A DNA stretch of 64,000 nucleotides from an uncultured Acidobacteriia bacterium (GTDB lineage Bacteria; Acidobacteriota; Terriglobia; Bryobacterales; Bryobacteraceae). Shown here one piece after another: positions 48,768 to 56,888 of this stretch. The stretch lies in assembly GCA_903828455.1 (NCBI GenBank), contig CAIKMJ010000026.1, positions 62,001 through 126,000 of the forward strand, written 5' to 3'. The position numbers were made by a program, and so were the translations under genes. Numbering within the stretch: position 1 is the stretch's first letter; each line of letters starts with the position of its first letter. The notes beneath the pieces were generated by a model. The model was not told the DNA's origin. It ran no database searches and saw only the letters and a program-made list of their open reading frames with translations.

Positions 48768-50160
48768 CTGGCTGTTCTCCCTTCATTTCACCGCCTGCTC
48801 CATTGCCCGAAACGGCCTCGGCCGGATCGCCAAGCCGCGTCACGTGGACGCGCGCAATGCGGTTGCGCTCCATCGCGGTAACGGCAAAGCAGCGGCCTTC
48901 AAACTCCACGGCTTCTCCCGCAACCGGAATGTGCCCGAGGCGGAACAGCATGTATCCGGCGAGCGTCTCAAAGCCCCCATCGGCTGGCAGTTCCACGCCG
49001 TACAGCGAATCGAAGTCGCGGATGCTGATCGAACCGTCCACTTCCATTTCGTTCGCTTCCGGCCGCGGCGTCACCAGCCGTTCGTCGGATTCGTCCTGAA
49101 TCTCGCCGACAATCTGTTCCAGCACATCCTCCACCGTGAGAAGACCCGTCACCGTGCCGAACTCATCCACCACAAGGCCCATATGCAGATGGTTCAGCCG
49201 AAACTCCTCCAGCATCTGCAGCAGCGGCTTGGTCTCCGGGATGATGAGCGGCTTGCGCACCACCCGCGCCACATGAAACGGCGCCACCTGGTGTCCGCCG
49301 CGGATGGCCGCCCGGCGGTCGTGCCAGATCTGCAGCATGTCTTTGAAATAGACCGCGCCGATCATATGCTCCGGGCTGCCCTCCCAGACCGGCAGCCGCG
49401 AATGCTGGCTCTCCACCATGGCGGATAGCACTTCGTCGAGCGAGGCGTTCGCCGCCACCGATACAATGTCGCGCCGCGGAATCATAATCTCGCGCGCCGA
49501 CAGATCTTCCAGATCGAGCACCCGGTGGATGATCGATTCCTGCGTCTCCGGCAGCCGGCCCGCGAACCGGCTCGAACTGACGATCAGCTTCAGTTCCTCC
49601 GCCGAATGTCCGCCCCCCGCGCCATGAGCCGATTTGCCTCCCAGCAGCCGCGTAATGGCGGCCGAGGACAGCTCGATCACGCTGATGAACGGCGCCGCGA
49701 TCCGGTAGAACACCATGAGCGCCGGCGCCACCACAACGGCCAGCCGGTCGGCCTTGTCGATGGCCAGATTCTTGGGCACCACTTCGCCGATGACCACGTG
49801 GCAGTAAGTCATCAGCAGAAACGCGAGCACGAAGCAGACGGCGCGAAGTACCGCCGTCGTTGAAGGCGTAATCACCGGGTGCGCCAGCGCCAGAAACACG
49901 GAAAACAGCGTGTCCTCGCCGGCCCAGCCGAGTCCCAGGCTGGCCAGCGTCACCCCCACCTGGGTGACCGAGAGCAGCTTTTCCGGCCTTGCCAGCAGCG
50001 ACAGCGCCATCTGCGCGCCGGCATTGCCTTCGCCCGCCAGATGCCGCAGCCGCGAGTCCCGCACCGAAAGCAGCGCCACTTCGGCCGCGGCAAAGAAACC
50101 GTTGATGGCAATGATCAGGCCCAGCAGCAGCAGGCGCGGGATGTAGCCGGGTTCAGGCAC
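48751..50160 (-). CDS. CNNM/CorC hemolysin-family membrane protein
   Basis: The 469-residue protein has a DUF21/CNNM membrane domain ('NGFFAAAEVALLSVRDSRLR', 'VIGEVVPKNLAID'), a pair of CBS domains ('MIPRRDIVSVAANASLDEVL', 'LLTVEDVLEQIVGEIQDESD') and a C-terminal CorC_HlyC domain ('ETLAGYMLFRLGHIPVAGEA'). The family effluxes Mg2+ or Co2+, with CBS domains sensing ATP-Mg. The GTG start lies 7 nt after a TACACT and has only AGGG nearby, so the mRNA might be leaderless. It is divergent from the penicillin acylase gene. Confidence 0.9.
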   Translation of the reverse strand: MPEPGYIPRLLLLGLIIAINGFFAAAEVALLSVRDSRLRHLAGEGNAGAQMALSLLARPEKLLSVTQVGVTLASLGLGWAGEDTLFSVFLALAHPVITPSTTAVLRAVCFVLAFLLMTYCHVVIGEVVPKNLAIDKADRLAVVVAPALMVFYRIAAPFISVIELSSAAITRLLGGKSAHGAGGGHSAEELKLIVSSSRFAGRLPETQESIIHRVLDLEDLSAREIMIPRRDIVSVAANASLDEVLSAMVESQHSRLPVWEGSPEHMIGAVYFKDMLQIWHDRRAAIRGGHQVAPFHVARVVRKPLIIPETKPLLQMLEEFRLNHLHMGLVVDEFGTVTGLLTVEDVLEQIVGEIQDESDERLVTPRPEANEMEVDGSISIRDFDSLYGVELPADGGFETLAGYMLFRLGHIPVAGEAVEFEGRCFAVTAMERNRIARVHVTRLGDPAEAVSGNGAGGEMKGEQPGAGAR

Positions 50161-50247
50161 TAACCCTAGTGTAGAGAATCGAAGCCAAAGAAAGAACTTC
50201 GGCCGGGCCCCTCCGGTTGTGCCCGCGCCCGTTTTACAATCGGCTCA
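50161..50247. promoter_or_regulatory. Divergent promoter region, possibly leaderless on both sides
   Basis: In this 87-bp gap TACACT (minus strand, 50168-50173) and TACAAT (plus strand, 50235-50240) each lie exactly 7 nt before a GTG start codon. The acylase side shows no Shine-Dalgarno. Clear -35 hexamers are not seen. A CACTA/TAGTG inverted repeat (50158-50171) covers the CNNM start. Confidence 0.4.
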
Positions 50248-52476
50248 GTGCGCCGTGTCCTTTTTGTTGTCAATATTCTGATCGCCATTGCCATCGTGGC
50301 CGGTCTCGGTGCGTACTACTGGGTCTTCTGGCGCGCTCTGCCGCAGACCTCCGGCACAATTGAGGCGACCGTTTCGCAACCCGTTCGCGTGGACCGCGAC
50401 AAACTCGGCGTCCCCCACATCCACGCCGCCACCGCCGAGGACGCCTGGTTTGCCCAGGGCTACACCACCGCCGAAGACCGCATGTTTCAGATGGATGGTC
50501 TCCGCCGCCGGGCTGCCGGAGAACTCGCCGAGATCGTCGGTTCGGTGGCGCTCGAAGCCGATCGCGAATCCCGCCGCATGCGCATGCGCCGCATCGCCGA
50601 AGCGGCCTACACGCAGCTGTCGGCGGAGGACGCCAAAGCCCTGCAGGCCTACGCGCGCGGCGTCAACGCCTACATCGAGTCCCGTCACGGCCGTTACGGC
50701 ATGGAGTTCACGCTGCTGAACTACGACCCGCGCCCCTGGAGCGTGGTCGATTCGCTGCTCTGCGGTCTCGAAATGTACCGCTCGCTGACCAATAACTGGA
50801 AGAACAAGATCGACAAGGCCCGCATTCTCAGCGGCGGCGAACCGGACAAAGTCGCTTACCTTTTCCCGTATCGCATCGGCTGGGAATTCATGCCGGGCAC
50901 CGAAGGCCACCCCGGGTCGAACGCCTGGGCGGTCGGCGGCGCGCACACCGCCTCGGGCAAACCGCTGCTTTCAAACGACATGCATCTGGAGTTCGGCGTC
51001 CCCGGCATCTGGTTCATGACGCACCTCGAAGCCCCCGGCATGAACGTCTCCGGCGTGGCGCTGCCCGGCCTTCCCGGCATTATTTCGGGCCATAACGACC
51101 GCATCGCCTGGGGCATGACCAATCTCGCCTTCGATGTGCAGGATCTCTACCTCGAACGCATGGATCTCCGCACCGGCGAGTACGTCTTCGACGGCAAAGC
51201 CGAGCGCGCCCGCGCCGAACGCGACGTCATCGTCGTCAAGGGCCGCGGCCTCGAAGAGACCACCAACTGGGTGACGCGTCACGGTCCGGTCTGGCAAACT
51301 TCCGCTGGCACCGTCATGACGCTCAAATGGTCGGCCGCCCAGCCCGGCGCCATTCAGGTCATCCTTCCCGAACTCAACCGCGCCCGCAACTGGGAAGAAT
51401 TCCGTCACGCCCTGACGCGCTGGGCCGGGCCCGGCCAGAACTTCGTTTATGCCGATATCGACGGCAACATCGGCTACCAGGCGGCCGGCCTGCTGCCCAT
51501 CCGCCGCGATTATTACGGCGACGTGCCGGTCGACGGGTCCACCGCCAAAAACGAGTGGGACGGCTTCATTCCTTTCGAAGAACTCCCCAGCGCCTACAAC
51601 CCCTCCGGCGGCCTGATCGTCACCGCCAACCAGAATCCCTTTCCGCCCGATTACAAATATCACGTCGCCGGCCTCTTCGATTCCCCCTACCGCGCGCAGC
51701 AGATTCTCGACCTGCTGCGGGCCACCCCGAAGGTCGCCCCGCAGGATGGCCTGCGCGTGCAGAAGGACGTCTACAGCGGCCTCGGCAAATTCCTCGCCGC
51801 GCAGATCGTGCAGGCCTACGACAAACGCAACGGCGCCGATAAGAAGGTTGCCGACGCCGTCCGCCTGTTGCGCGAATGGAACGGCCAGATGGAGATGGAT
51901 CTCGCCGCCCCCTACATCGTCACCCTGACTTCGCAGTATCTGCGCAAGGCCATTGCCGAGCGCGCCTCGCCGGGTAACGGTGCCGCCTGGGAAACCAAGC
52001 TTTCCTGGTCCCTTGTGGAACGCATCCTGCGTGAACGCCCCAAAGGCTGGTTCGGCGACTGGGACAGCACACTGCTCAGCAGCTTCTCCGATGCCTTCGA
52101 GGAAGCCCAGCGCCGCCAGGGCACCGACCCCAAACACTGGCAGTGGGGACACGCGCTCTTCATCCCGCTGGAAAACCCGGTTGGCGCGCGCATCCCCTGG
52201 ATCGGCTCCTATTTCAACATCGGGCCGGTGCCGATGAGCGGCGGTCCCACAACGGTGAAGCAGACCACACAACTGCTCGGGCCGTCGGTGCGTTTGAACT
52301 CTCTGGCGGGGGACTGGGATGCGTCGCTCGAAAACATCCCGCTGGGGCAATCCGGACACTTCGCGTCGAGCCACTACAAAGACCAGTGGGACGCCTACTA
52401 CAGCGGGACAAGTTTCCCGATGCAGTTCAATCGGGTGGATGTGAAAAATACCGTGACGTTTGTGCCGGCCCGATAG
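50248..52476 (+). CDS. Penicillin acylase (penicillin amidase) family protein
   Basis: The 742-residue Ntn-hydrolase has an N-terminal membrane anchor or signal ('LFVVNILIAIAIVAGLGAYY') and the alpha subunit ('DRDKLGVPHIHAATAEDAWF'). The catalytic Ser is exposed by autocleavage at Ser224 in 'HPGSNAWAVGG', followed by 'GKPLLSNDMHLEF'. The beta-subunit landmark 'GHNDRIAWGMTN' is also present. It hydrolyses amide bonds of N-acylated compounds; besides beta-lactams, relatives cleave acyl-homoserine lactones and cyclic lipopeptides. Natural substrate unknown. It is monocistronic, starting at GTG. Confidence 0.93.
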   Translation: MRRVLFVVNILIAIAIVAGLGAYYWVFWRALPQTSGTIEATVSQPVRVDRDKLGVPHIHAATAEDAWFAQGYTTAEDRMFQMDGLRRRAAGELAEIVGSVALEADRESRRMRMRRIAEAAYTQLSAEDAKALQAYARGVNAYIESRHGRYGMEFTLLNYDPRPWSVVDSLLCGLEMYRSLTNNWKNKIDKARILSGGEPDKVAYLFPYRIGWEFMPGTEGHPGSNAWAVGGAHTASGKPLLSNDMHLEFGVPGIWFMTHLEAPGMNVSGVALPGLPGIISGHNDRIAWGMTNLAFDVQDLYLERMDLRTGEYVFDGKAERARAERDVIVVKGRGLEETTNWVTRHGPVWQTSAGTVMTLKWSAAQPGAIQVILPELNRARNWEEFRHALTRWAGPGQNFVYADIDGNIGYQAAGLLPIRRDYYGDVPVDGSTAKNEWDGFIPFEELPSAYNPSGGLIVTANQNPFPPDYKYHVAGLFDSPYRAQQILDLLRATPKVAPQDGLRVQKDVYSGLGKFLAAQIVQAYDKRNGADKKVADAVRLLREWNGQMEMDLAAPYIVTLTSQYLRKAIAERASPGNGAAWETKLSWSLVERILRERPKGWFGDWDSTLLSSFSDAFEEAQRRQGTDPKHWQWGHALFIPLENPVGARIPWIGSYFNIGPVPMSGGPTTVKQTTQLLGPSVRLNSLAGDWDASLENIPLGQSGHFASSHYKDQWDAYYSGTSFPMQFNRVDVKNTVTFVPAR

Positions 52477-52524
52477 CTTCGGGGAGCTTCCCCTCCTGCG
52501 CCGGGCCGGGCACAAACCGGAGAA

Positions 52525-52587
52525 TTACTTCGCTTTGTCCTTCTTGGGCTTCTTCGTTTCTTTCTTGCGGTCCATACCTTTGGCCAT
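52525..52587 (-). CDS. 20-residue Lys-rich microprotein
   Basis: A 21-codon frame encodes a 20-residue peptide (begins MAKGMDRKKE, ends KKPKKDKAK) in which half the residues are Lys or Arg. GGGAG lies 9 nt before the ATG. From memory, very similar short 'MAKGMD-K/R-K' proteins occur in proteobacteria as unannotated small genes; I have not verified this. It is convergent with the penicillin acylase gene and divergent from fur. It may bind nucleic acid or the ribosome. Function is unknown. Confidence 0.6.
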   Translation of the reverse strand: MAKGMDRKKETKKPKKDKAK

Positions 52588-52666
52588 TTGATGAATCTCC
52601 CTTGTGTTCAGATTAACGCGTTCAGGCCAATCCGACAACGAAAATCCGGCTCGCTCCGCAACCAAA

Positions 52667-52680
52667 CCCGCGGCCGCGGG
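52667..52680. promoter_or_regulatory. 14-bp GC palindrome upstream of the Fur-family gene
   Basis: CCCGCGG-CCGCGGG is a perfect palindrome 21 bp before the chosen Fur start, just upstream of a TAAACT (52684-52689) that could be a -10. It does not resemble an AT-rich Fur or PerR box. Confidence 0.4.
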
Positions 52681-52701
52681 CGCTAAACTGTGTATCAGTC
52701 C

Positions 52702-53289
52702 ATGTCGGTTCACGATTCTTCCAATACCGTGCTGACGCAAAGCGGCAAACGCCTCACGCGCCAGCGCAAAATCCTGCTCGATCTGATCGATCGCACCGGC
52801 GAACATCTCGATGCCGAGCGCCTCTTTCAGATGGCGAAACAGGCCGACCCGAAGTTCAACCGCGTCACCGTCTACCGCACACTGAAGATGCTCAAAGAGG
52901 GCGGCCTCGTCGATGAACTGGACCTCATGCACCAGGCCGGCGAACAGCACTTCTACGAAACGCGCCGCAAGGGCGAGCACGCCCACGTCATCTGCCTCGC
53001 CTGCGGCAAAGTGGAAGAGTATTTCGGCGATCCGCTGACCAAACTGCGCCGCCAGATCGAATCGCACTTCGGCTTTCAGGTGGTGCTGGCAAGGACGGAA
53101 GTCGGCGGCTACTGCTCCCACTGCCAGGCGCTGCGGGCGCGCGAACTCGAGCAGGCCGCCGAACAGGCGCGCGTCAAGCCGCCAGCGGCAAGAAAGCCAG
53201 CCTCGAAAAAGCCAGCCTCGAAAATGCCAGCCTCGAAAATTTCGGCAACGCAGCCGAAAACCACCCCGGCCGGCCGTCCTGCGCGGTGA
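52702..53289 (+). CDS. Fur/PerR-family metal-dependent regulator
   Basis: The protein has 195 residues from the ATG at 52702; a GTG at 52690 is in frame. The winged-helix domain ('LTRQRKILLDLIDRTGEHLD', 'FNRVTVYRTLKMLKEGGLVD') is followed by the metal domain: 'HAHVICLACGKVEEY' and 'GGYCSHCQALRARE' give the two C-x-x-C structural zinc pairs. It represses genes depending on iron, manganese or peroxide; Fur versus PerR cannot be told by eye. The C-terminal tail of about 45 residues beyond the Fur fold is Lys/Ala/Pro-rich and contains three K-P-A-S-K repeats. The next gene overlaps as GTGA. Confidence 0.9.
   Translation: MSVHDSSNTVLTQSGKRLTRQRKILLDLIDRTGEHLDAERLFQMAKQADPKFNRVTVYRTLKMLKEGGLVDELDLMHQAGEQHFYETRRKGEHAHVICLACGKVEEYFGDPLTKLRRQIESHFGFQVVLARTEVGGYCSHCQALRARELEQAAEQARVKPPAARKPASKKPASKMPASKISATQPKTTPAGRPAR
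53194..53238 (+). repeat. 3 x 15-bp tandem repeat in the Fur-family C-terminal tail
   Basis: Three in-frame copies of AAGCCAGCCTCGAAA (the third begins ATG) encode K/M-P-A-S-K units in a basic, disordered tail absent from typical Fur proteins. Confidence 0.88.
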
Positions 53290-54995
53290 TGTCTCATCCC
53301 TCTGAAGTCCCCGTCCTTGTCGTCACCGATCCCAACGGACGACGCACGCGCGTTCCCTTGTCGCCTCTGCCCTTTTGCATGGGGCGCGGGCCGGACAACC
53401 ATCTGATCCTGCGCGATTCGCGCGTGTCCCGCAACCACGCCCGGATCGTCCGCAACGACGGTAACTTAGTCGTGGAGGATCTCGCCAGCCGCCACGGCGT
53501 CTGGGTGAACGGCGCCCGCGCCGACGGCGAACACGCGCTCAAAGATTCCGACTGCATCGAGTTCGGCGTGCCCGACGGCTACCGTCTGCAGTTTGTCGCC
53601 GCCGGCGACACCGAAAATCCCGCCCCCAGGCCCGCGCTGGTCGATACCGTGCGCGCCGCCGCGCCCCATCCCGCCGCTGCCATCCCCGGTGCCGCAAATC
53701 CCGGCGCCTCCAACCTCGAAAAGCTCCGCGCCGTCCTCGAAGTCGCCCGCTCCCTGCAAAGTTCGTTTTCAGTCGACGACGTCCTCAATACCGTTGTCGA
53801 TGCCGCCCTCACCGTCACCGGCGCCGAACGCGGCTTCCTGCTGCTGTTCAACGAAGAGCGCGAACTCCAGGTCCGCAGCGCGCGCTCCAGCCTCGGCGGC
53901 CAGCTTCCGGCCGACGATCTGCGCGTGCCCCGCCGCCTGATTCAGCGCGCGCTCGAAAGCCGCCGCGATCTCTTCTCCATGTCGTTCGATCCCTCGGCCG
54001 CCGGTGAAGATCAGCCAGCCAACACCGTGATGGCGCTCGACCTGCGCGCCGTCGTCTGCGTGCCGCTCGTGCGCATCTCGCTGAGCAGTTCGGCCGGTAC
54101 GCAGATGATGTCGGCATCGCAGTCGAGCGCCGGCCTGCTCTACATGGATTCGCGGCTCGGCGCCGTGGACCTCGCCGGCGGCAACCGCGAACTGCTCCAA
54201 ACGCTCGCCATCGAAGCCTCCACCGTGCTCGAAAATGCGCGCCTGCTCGAAGAGGAGCGCCTCCGTCAGCGCATCGAAGAGGAACTCGACGTGGCGCGTC
54301 ACATCCAGCAGGGCCTGCTGCCGCGCGCGCTGCCCGAATCCGGCTGGTTCCGCGTGGCCGGGTCGAGCGTCGCCTCGCACCAGGTGGGCGGCGATTACTA
54401 TGACGTGGTCCAGGTCGCCCCGGACGTCTGGTCGCTCGTGATTGCCGACGTGGCGGGCAAGGGCGTCAGCTCGGCCCTCCTGGCGAGCTTCCTGCAGGGC
54501 GTTTTTCTCAGCGCTTCCGCCGTCACCGATATCGCCGAGGTCTTCTCGCGCATCAATGCCTTCCTGACCGACCGCGCCGAGCACGGCAAATACGCCACCA
54601 TGTTCTATTCGCGGCTCGACAGCGCAGGCCGACTGACGTACGTCAACGCCGGCCACTGCGCGCCGCTGCTGGTGCGGGCCAGCGGCGAAACCGAAAAGCT
54701 GGAGACCACTTCCATGCCGGTGGGCCTCATGCCCGGTGCCGGTTTCCATCCCGGATCCCGCGATCTGCAGCCGGGCGATCGCCTCGTGCTTTACTCGGAC
54801 GGCGTGACCGAAGCGCAGAATCCGGCCGGCGAATTCTTCAGCCGCCAGCGACTCCGCGAGGCCGTTGCCGGCGCGGCCACCGCCAGCGCCCGCGAAATGC
54901 ACGATGCCATTCAGAAGGCGCTGCTCGATTTCACCGCCGGCGCCGAACAGTCCGATGACGTCACACTGGTCGTGATGGAATACGGCGGGGCCTGA
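53286..54995 (+). CDS. FHA-GAF-PP2C (RsbU/SpoIIE-type) phosphatase
   Basis: The protein has 569 residues from GTG (or ATG at 53289). It starts with an FHA domain binding phospho-Thr ('CMGRGPDNHLILRDSRVSRN', then 'HARIV'). A GAF domain follows ('VLNTVVDAALTVTGAERGFL'), then a short coiled coil ('EEERLRQRIEEELDVARHIQ') and a PP2C-type phosphatase with metal ligands 'GGDYYDVV', 'IADVAGKGVSSALLA', 'LYSDGVTEAQ' and 'SDDVTLVVM'. Such proteins dephosphorylate STAS antagonists and so switch sigma factors. The zf-HC2/STAS protein at 21739-22260 is a conceivable target, which is speculation. Translation is coupled to the fur-like gene. Confidence 0.93.
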   Translation: MMSHPSEVPVLVVTDPNGRRTRVPLSPLPFCMGRGPDNHLILRDSRVSRNHARIVRNDGNLVVEDLASRHGVWVNGARADGEHALKDSDCIEFGVPDGYRLQFVAAGDTENPAPRPALVDTVRAAAPHPAAAIPGAANPGASNLEKLRAVLEVARSLQSSFSVDDVLNTVVDAALTVTGAERGFLLLFNEERELQVRSARSSLGGQLPADDLRVPRRLIQRALESRRDLFSMSFDPSAAGEDQPANTVMALDLRAVVCVPLVRISLSSSAGTQMMSASQSSAGLLYMDSRLGAVDLAGGNRELLQTLAIEASTVLENARLLEEERLRQRIEEELDVARHIQQGLLPRALPESGWFRVAGSSVASHQVGGDYYDVVQVAPDVWSLVIADVAGKGVSSALLASFLQGVFLSASAVTDIAEVFSRINAFLTDRAEHGKYATMFYSRLDSAGRLTYVNAGHCAPLLVRASGETEKLETTSMPVGLMPGAGFHPGSRDLQPGDRLVLYSDGVTEAQNPAGEFFSRQRLREAVAGAATASAREMHDAIQKALLDFTAGAEQSDDVTLVVMEYGGA

Positions 54996-55025
54996 TCCCT
55001 CCGGACCTTTGAACTCCGGACGACT

Positions 55026-56888
55026 TCAGCGCGAAAGCTGATCCAGCACCGCGAGGAAGCCGTTCGCGCTGTCCGGCGTGGGCAGCACTTCGAGCGCCGG
55101 CTTGCGCCCCTCGAGCCGCGCGAAAATGGCGGCGGAGAGGAAGTCGCCCGGCTCGGCAGCGGCTATCTCCTTCCAGACCGGCAATGCGGCCTCGCGCTTG
55201 CCATCCAGCAGCAACGCATATCCCAGCGCAGTACGCCGCAGCCCCTGCATTTGCGGAGCAGGGAACAGGTGTTGCGCTCGCGTCTCCCATTCCGCCACCG
55301 GCGCGGATGGCATCGAAGAAAACGCCGTCAGCAGCGCCGGAATACTCGTGGGCTTGCCTGACGCGGCAACGTCGGCCGCCGCCTTTGCCCGATCGCCGGC
55401 CAGCAGTTCCCATACCGCCAGCTGCGAAAGCGCATTCGCCCGATTCTGCGCCAGCGACGCATCGCCGGGGCCGGAGGGTTCGGCCGCCGCGAGTTTCCGC
55501 AGCATCGCGATGGCCTGCTCTGCCCGGCCCGTCCGATACAGCCACGCCGCCTGCTGCAGCGGCAGCACGGCATCGGGCTGCTTCTGCCGCGCCGTGCTGA
55601 AATCCGCCATCAGCTTATCGGCGCCCGCGCGATCGCCCGCGCGAAACTTCGCCCATGCCGCCTTATACAAATAGCCCTGCCGCTCGAAGTTCGCATCTTT
55701 CTGCCCGGCCTGCGCGTAAGACGCCGCCGCTTCGGCAAATTTTCCGAATTCGTAATGGATGTCGCCCGCCGAATCGAGCGGATTGGCGTCGTTCGGCCGC
55801 AGCTTCGCGTATGCCCCGATCGCCTCCAGCGCGCCCTTGTAGTCGCCCGCGTACGAGCGCGCGTAGCTGAGGCTGTTCCACGCTGCCCAGTCGTCCGGCG
55901 ACTGCGCCGTCACGCGCTGCCAGTCCGCCGCGCCGGCCTTGAACTCGCCCGCCGCAACCTCCGCCTCCGCCACCGACCTCAGCAGCGTGCCATCGGCCGG
56001 GCTCAGGTCCGATACCTTATGCATGGCCGCCAGTCGCTGCTTGCGATCGCCGCTGAGCGCCGATGCTTCCAGTTCCAGTTGCGCCCTGCTGAAGCCGTCC
56101 AGTTTCCGCCGCGCCGCCTGCTCCAGCGTCGCCGTGAAGGCCGCGCGATCCCCGCGGCTCGCGTCCAGAACGGCGCTGGCCACCCATGCGGGACCGAAAT
56201 CCGGATCGGCTTCGAGCGCCTTCCGGAATCCCTGCGCGCCCGCTTCGCCCGGCGACTCCAGCGCGGCCGCGTAATAGCGAACCGCATCCGTCCGGCCCGT
56301 GAAGTATGGACGCGGCCTGGTCGTGAGCCCGCCCGCAAGCGCATTGATCGCGGCTTCAAACGTGCTCCCCGCCGCGGACAGCGTGCGCACGTTCTTACCG
56401 GTCGCCGCGTCTTCCTCCGACGCCGTGATGCGCAGCCGCCCGTTCTCCCGCGTGACGTATCCGGTGATGAGCCGTCCCGCGCCGGCCAGCAATGCCGCCT
56501 GGCGCTCCGCCGAGATGCCCGGAGCCGACGCCATGTGCGCCCCGAGCGACTGTACGCCTCTCGATACCGCGCTGCTCGGCAGCACCGGGCCTTCCATGCC
56601 GGACTCGATCTCCACCGCCAGCACCTCGCTCGCCGCCCGCGCCGTCCACTCCAGCGATGGGTCTCCCGTGAGGTTTTCAAAGCGCAGCACCGCGAAATGC
56701 GGCGGCGGCCCGCCTGCTTTTTCTTTTTGACATCCGGCCAGCCCGAGCGCGGCGAGCGCCAGCACGCCTGCCAAAATCCGGCCGTACGACCGGCTGCACA
56801 GCACGTGCCTTGAGAACAGCCGATTACTTGAGAACAGCCGATTACTTGAGAACAGCCGATTACTTGAGAACAGCCGATTAAAGGACAC
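55026..56888 (-). CDS. TPR lipoprotein with TolB/FlgO-like N-terminal domain
   Basis: The 620-residue protein carries a lipobox 'ALGLAGC'. After it comes a domain like the TolB-type unit of adenylate-cyclase-associated proteins ('FAVLRFENLTGDPSLEWTAR', 'RLITGYVTRENGRLRITASE'), then many TPR-like repeats ('ALEAIGAYAKLRPNDANPLD'). The GTG at 56888 overlaps the upstream TPR gene by 11 bp and has GGAG 4 nt before it. It makes the first 26 residues a repeat (N-R-L-F-S-S x4). A GTG at 56804 (592 residues) would put the repeats in the leader instead. Probably a periplasmic assembly scaffold. Confidence 0.78.
   Translation of the reverse strand: MSFNRLFSSNRLFSSNRLFSSNRLFSRHVLCSRSYGRILAGVLALAALGLAGCQKEKAGGPPPHFAVLRFENLTGDPSLEWTARAASEVLAVEIESGMEGPVLPSSAVSRGVQSLGAHMASAPGISAERQAALLAGAGRLITGYVTRENGRLRITASEEDAATGKNVRTLSAAGSTFEAAINALAGGLTTRPRPYFTGRTDAVRYYAAALESPGEAGAQGFRKALEADPDFGPAWVASAVLDASRGDRAAFTATLEQAARRKLDGFSRAQLELEASALSGDRKQRLAAMHKVSDLSPADGTLLRSVAEAEVAAGEFKAGAADWQRVTAQSPDDWAAWNSLSYARSYAGDYKGALEAIGAYAKLRPNDANPLDSAGDIHYEFGKFAEAAASYAQAGQKDANFERQGYLYKAAWAKFRAGDRAGADKLMADFSTARQKQPDAVLPLQQAAWLYRTGRAEQAIAMLRKLAAAEPSGPGDASLAQNRANALSQLAVWELLAGDRAKAAADVAASGKPTSIPALLTAFSSMPSAPVAEWETRAQHLFPAPQMQGLRRTALGYALLLDGKREAALPVWKEIAAAEPGDFLSAAIFARLEGRKPALEVLPTPDSANGFLAVLDQLSR
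56810..56881 (-). repeat. 4 x 18-bp tandem repeat at the 5' end of the TPR lipoprotein gene
   Basis: Four near-identical copies of an 18-bp unit (plus-strand TTGAGAACAGCCGATTAC) lie between the stop of one TPR gene and the signal sequence of the next. If translated they encode N-R-L-F-S-S repeats. The first copy contains the stop codon of the upstream gene. Confidence 0.92.

Noticed and set aside
56804-56888. The 18-bp repeats as a CRISPR-like or integrase attachment array
   Set aside because: The units abut with no spacers and there is no integrase nearby; simple tandem duplication explains them.
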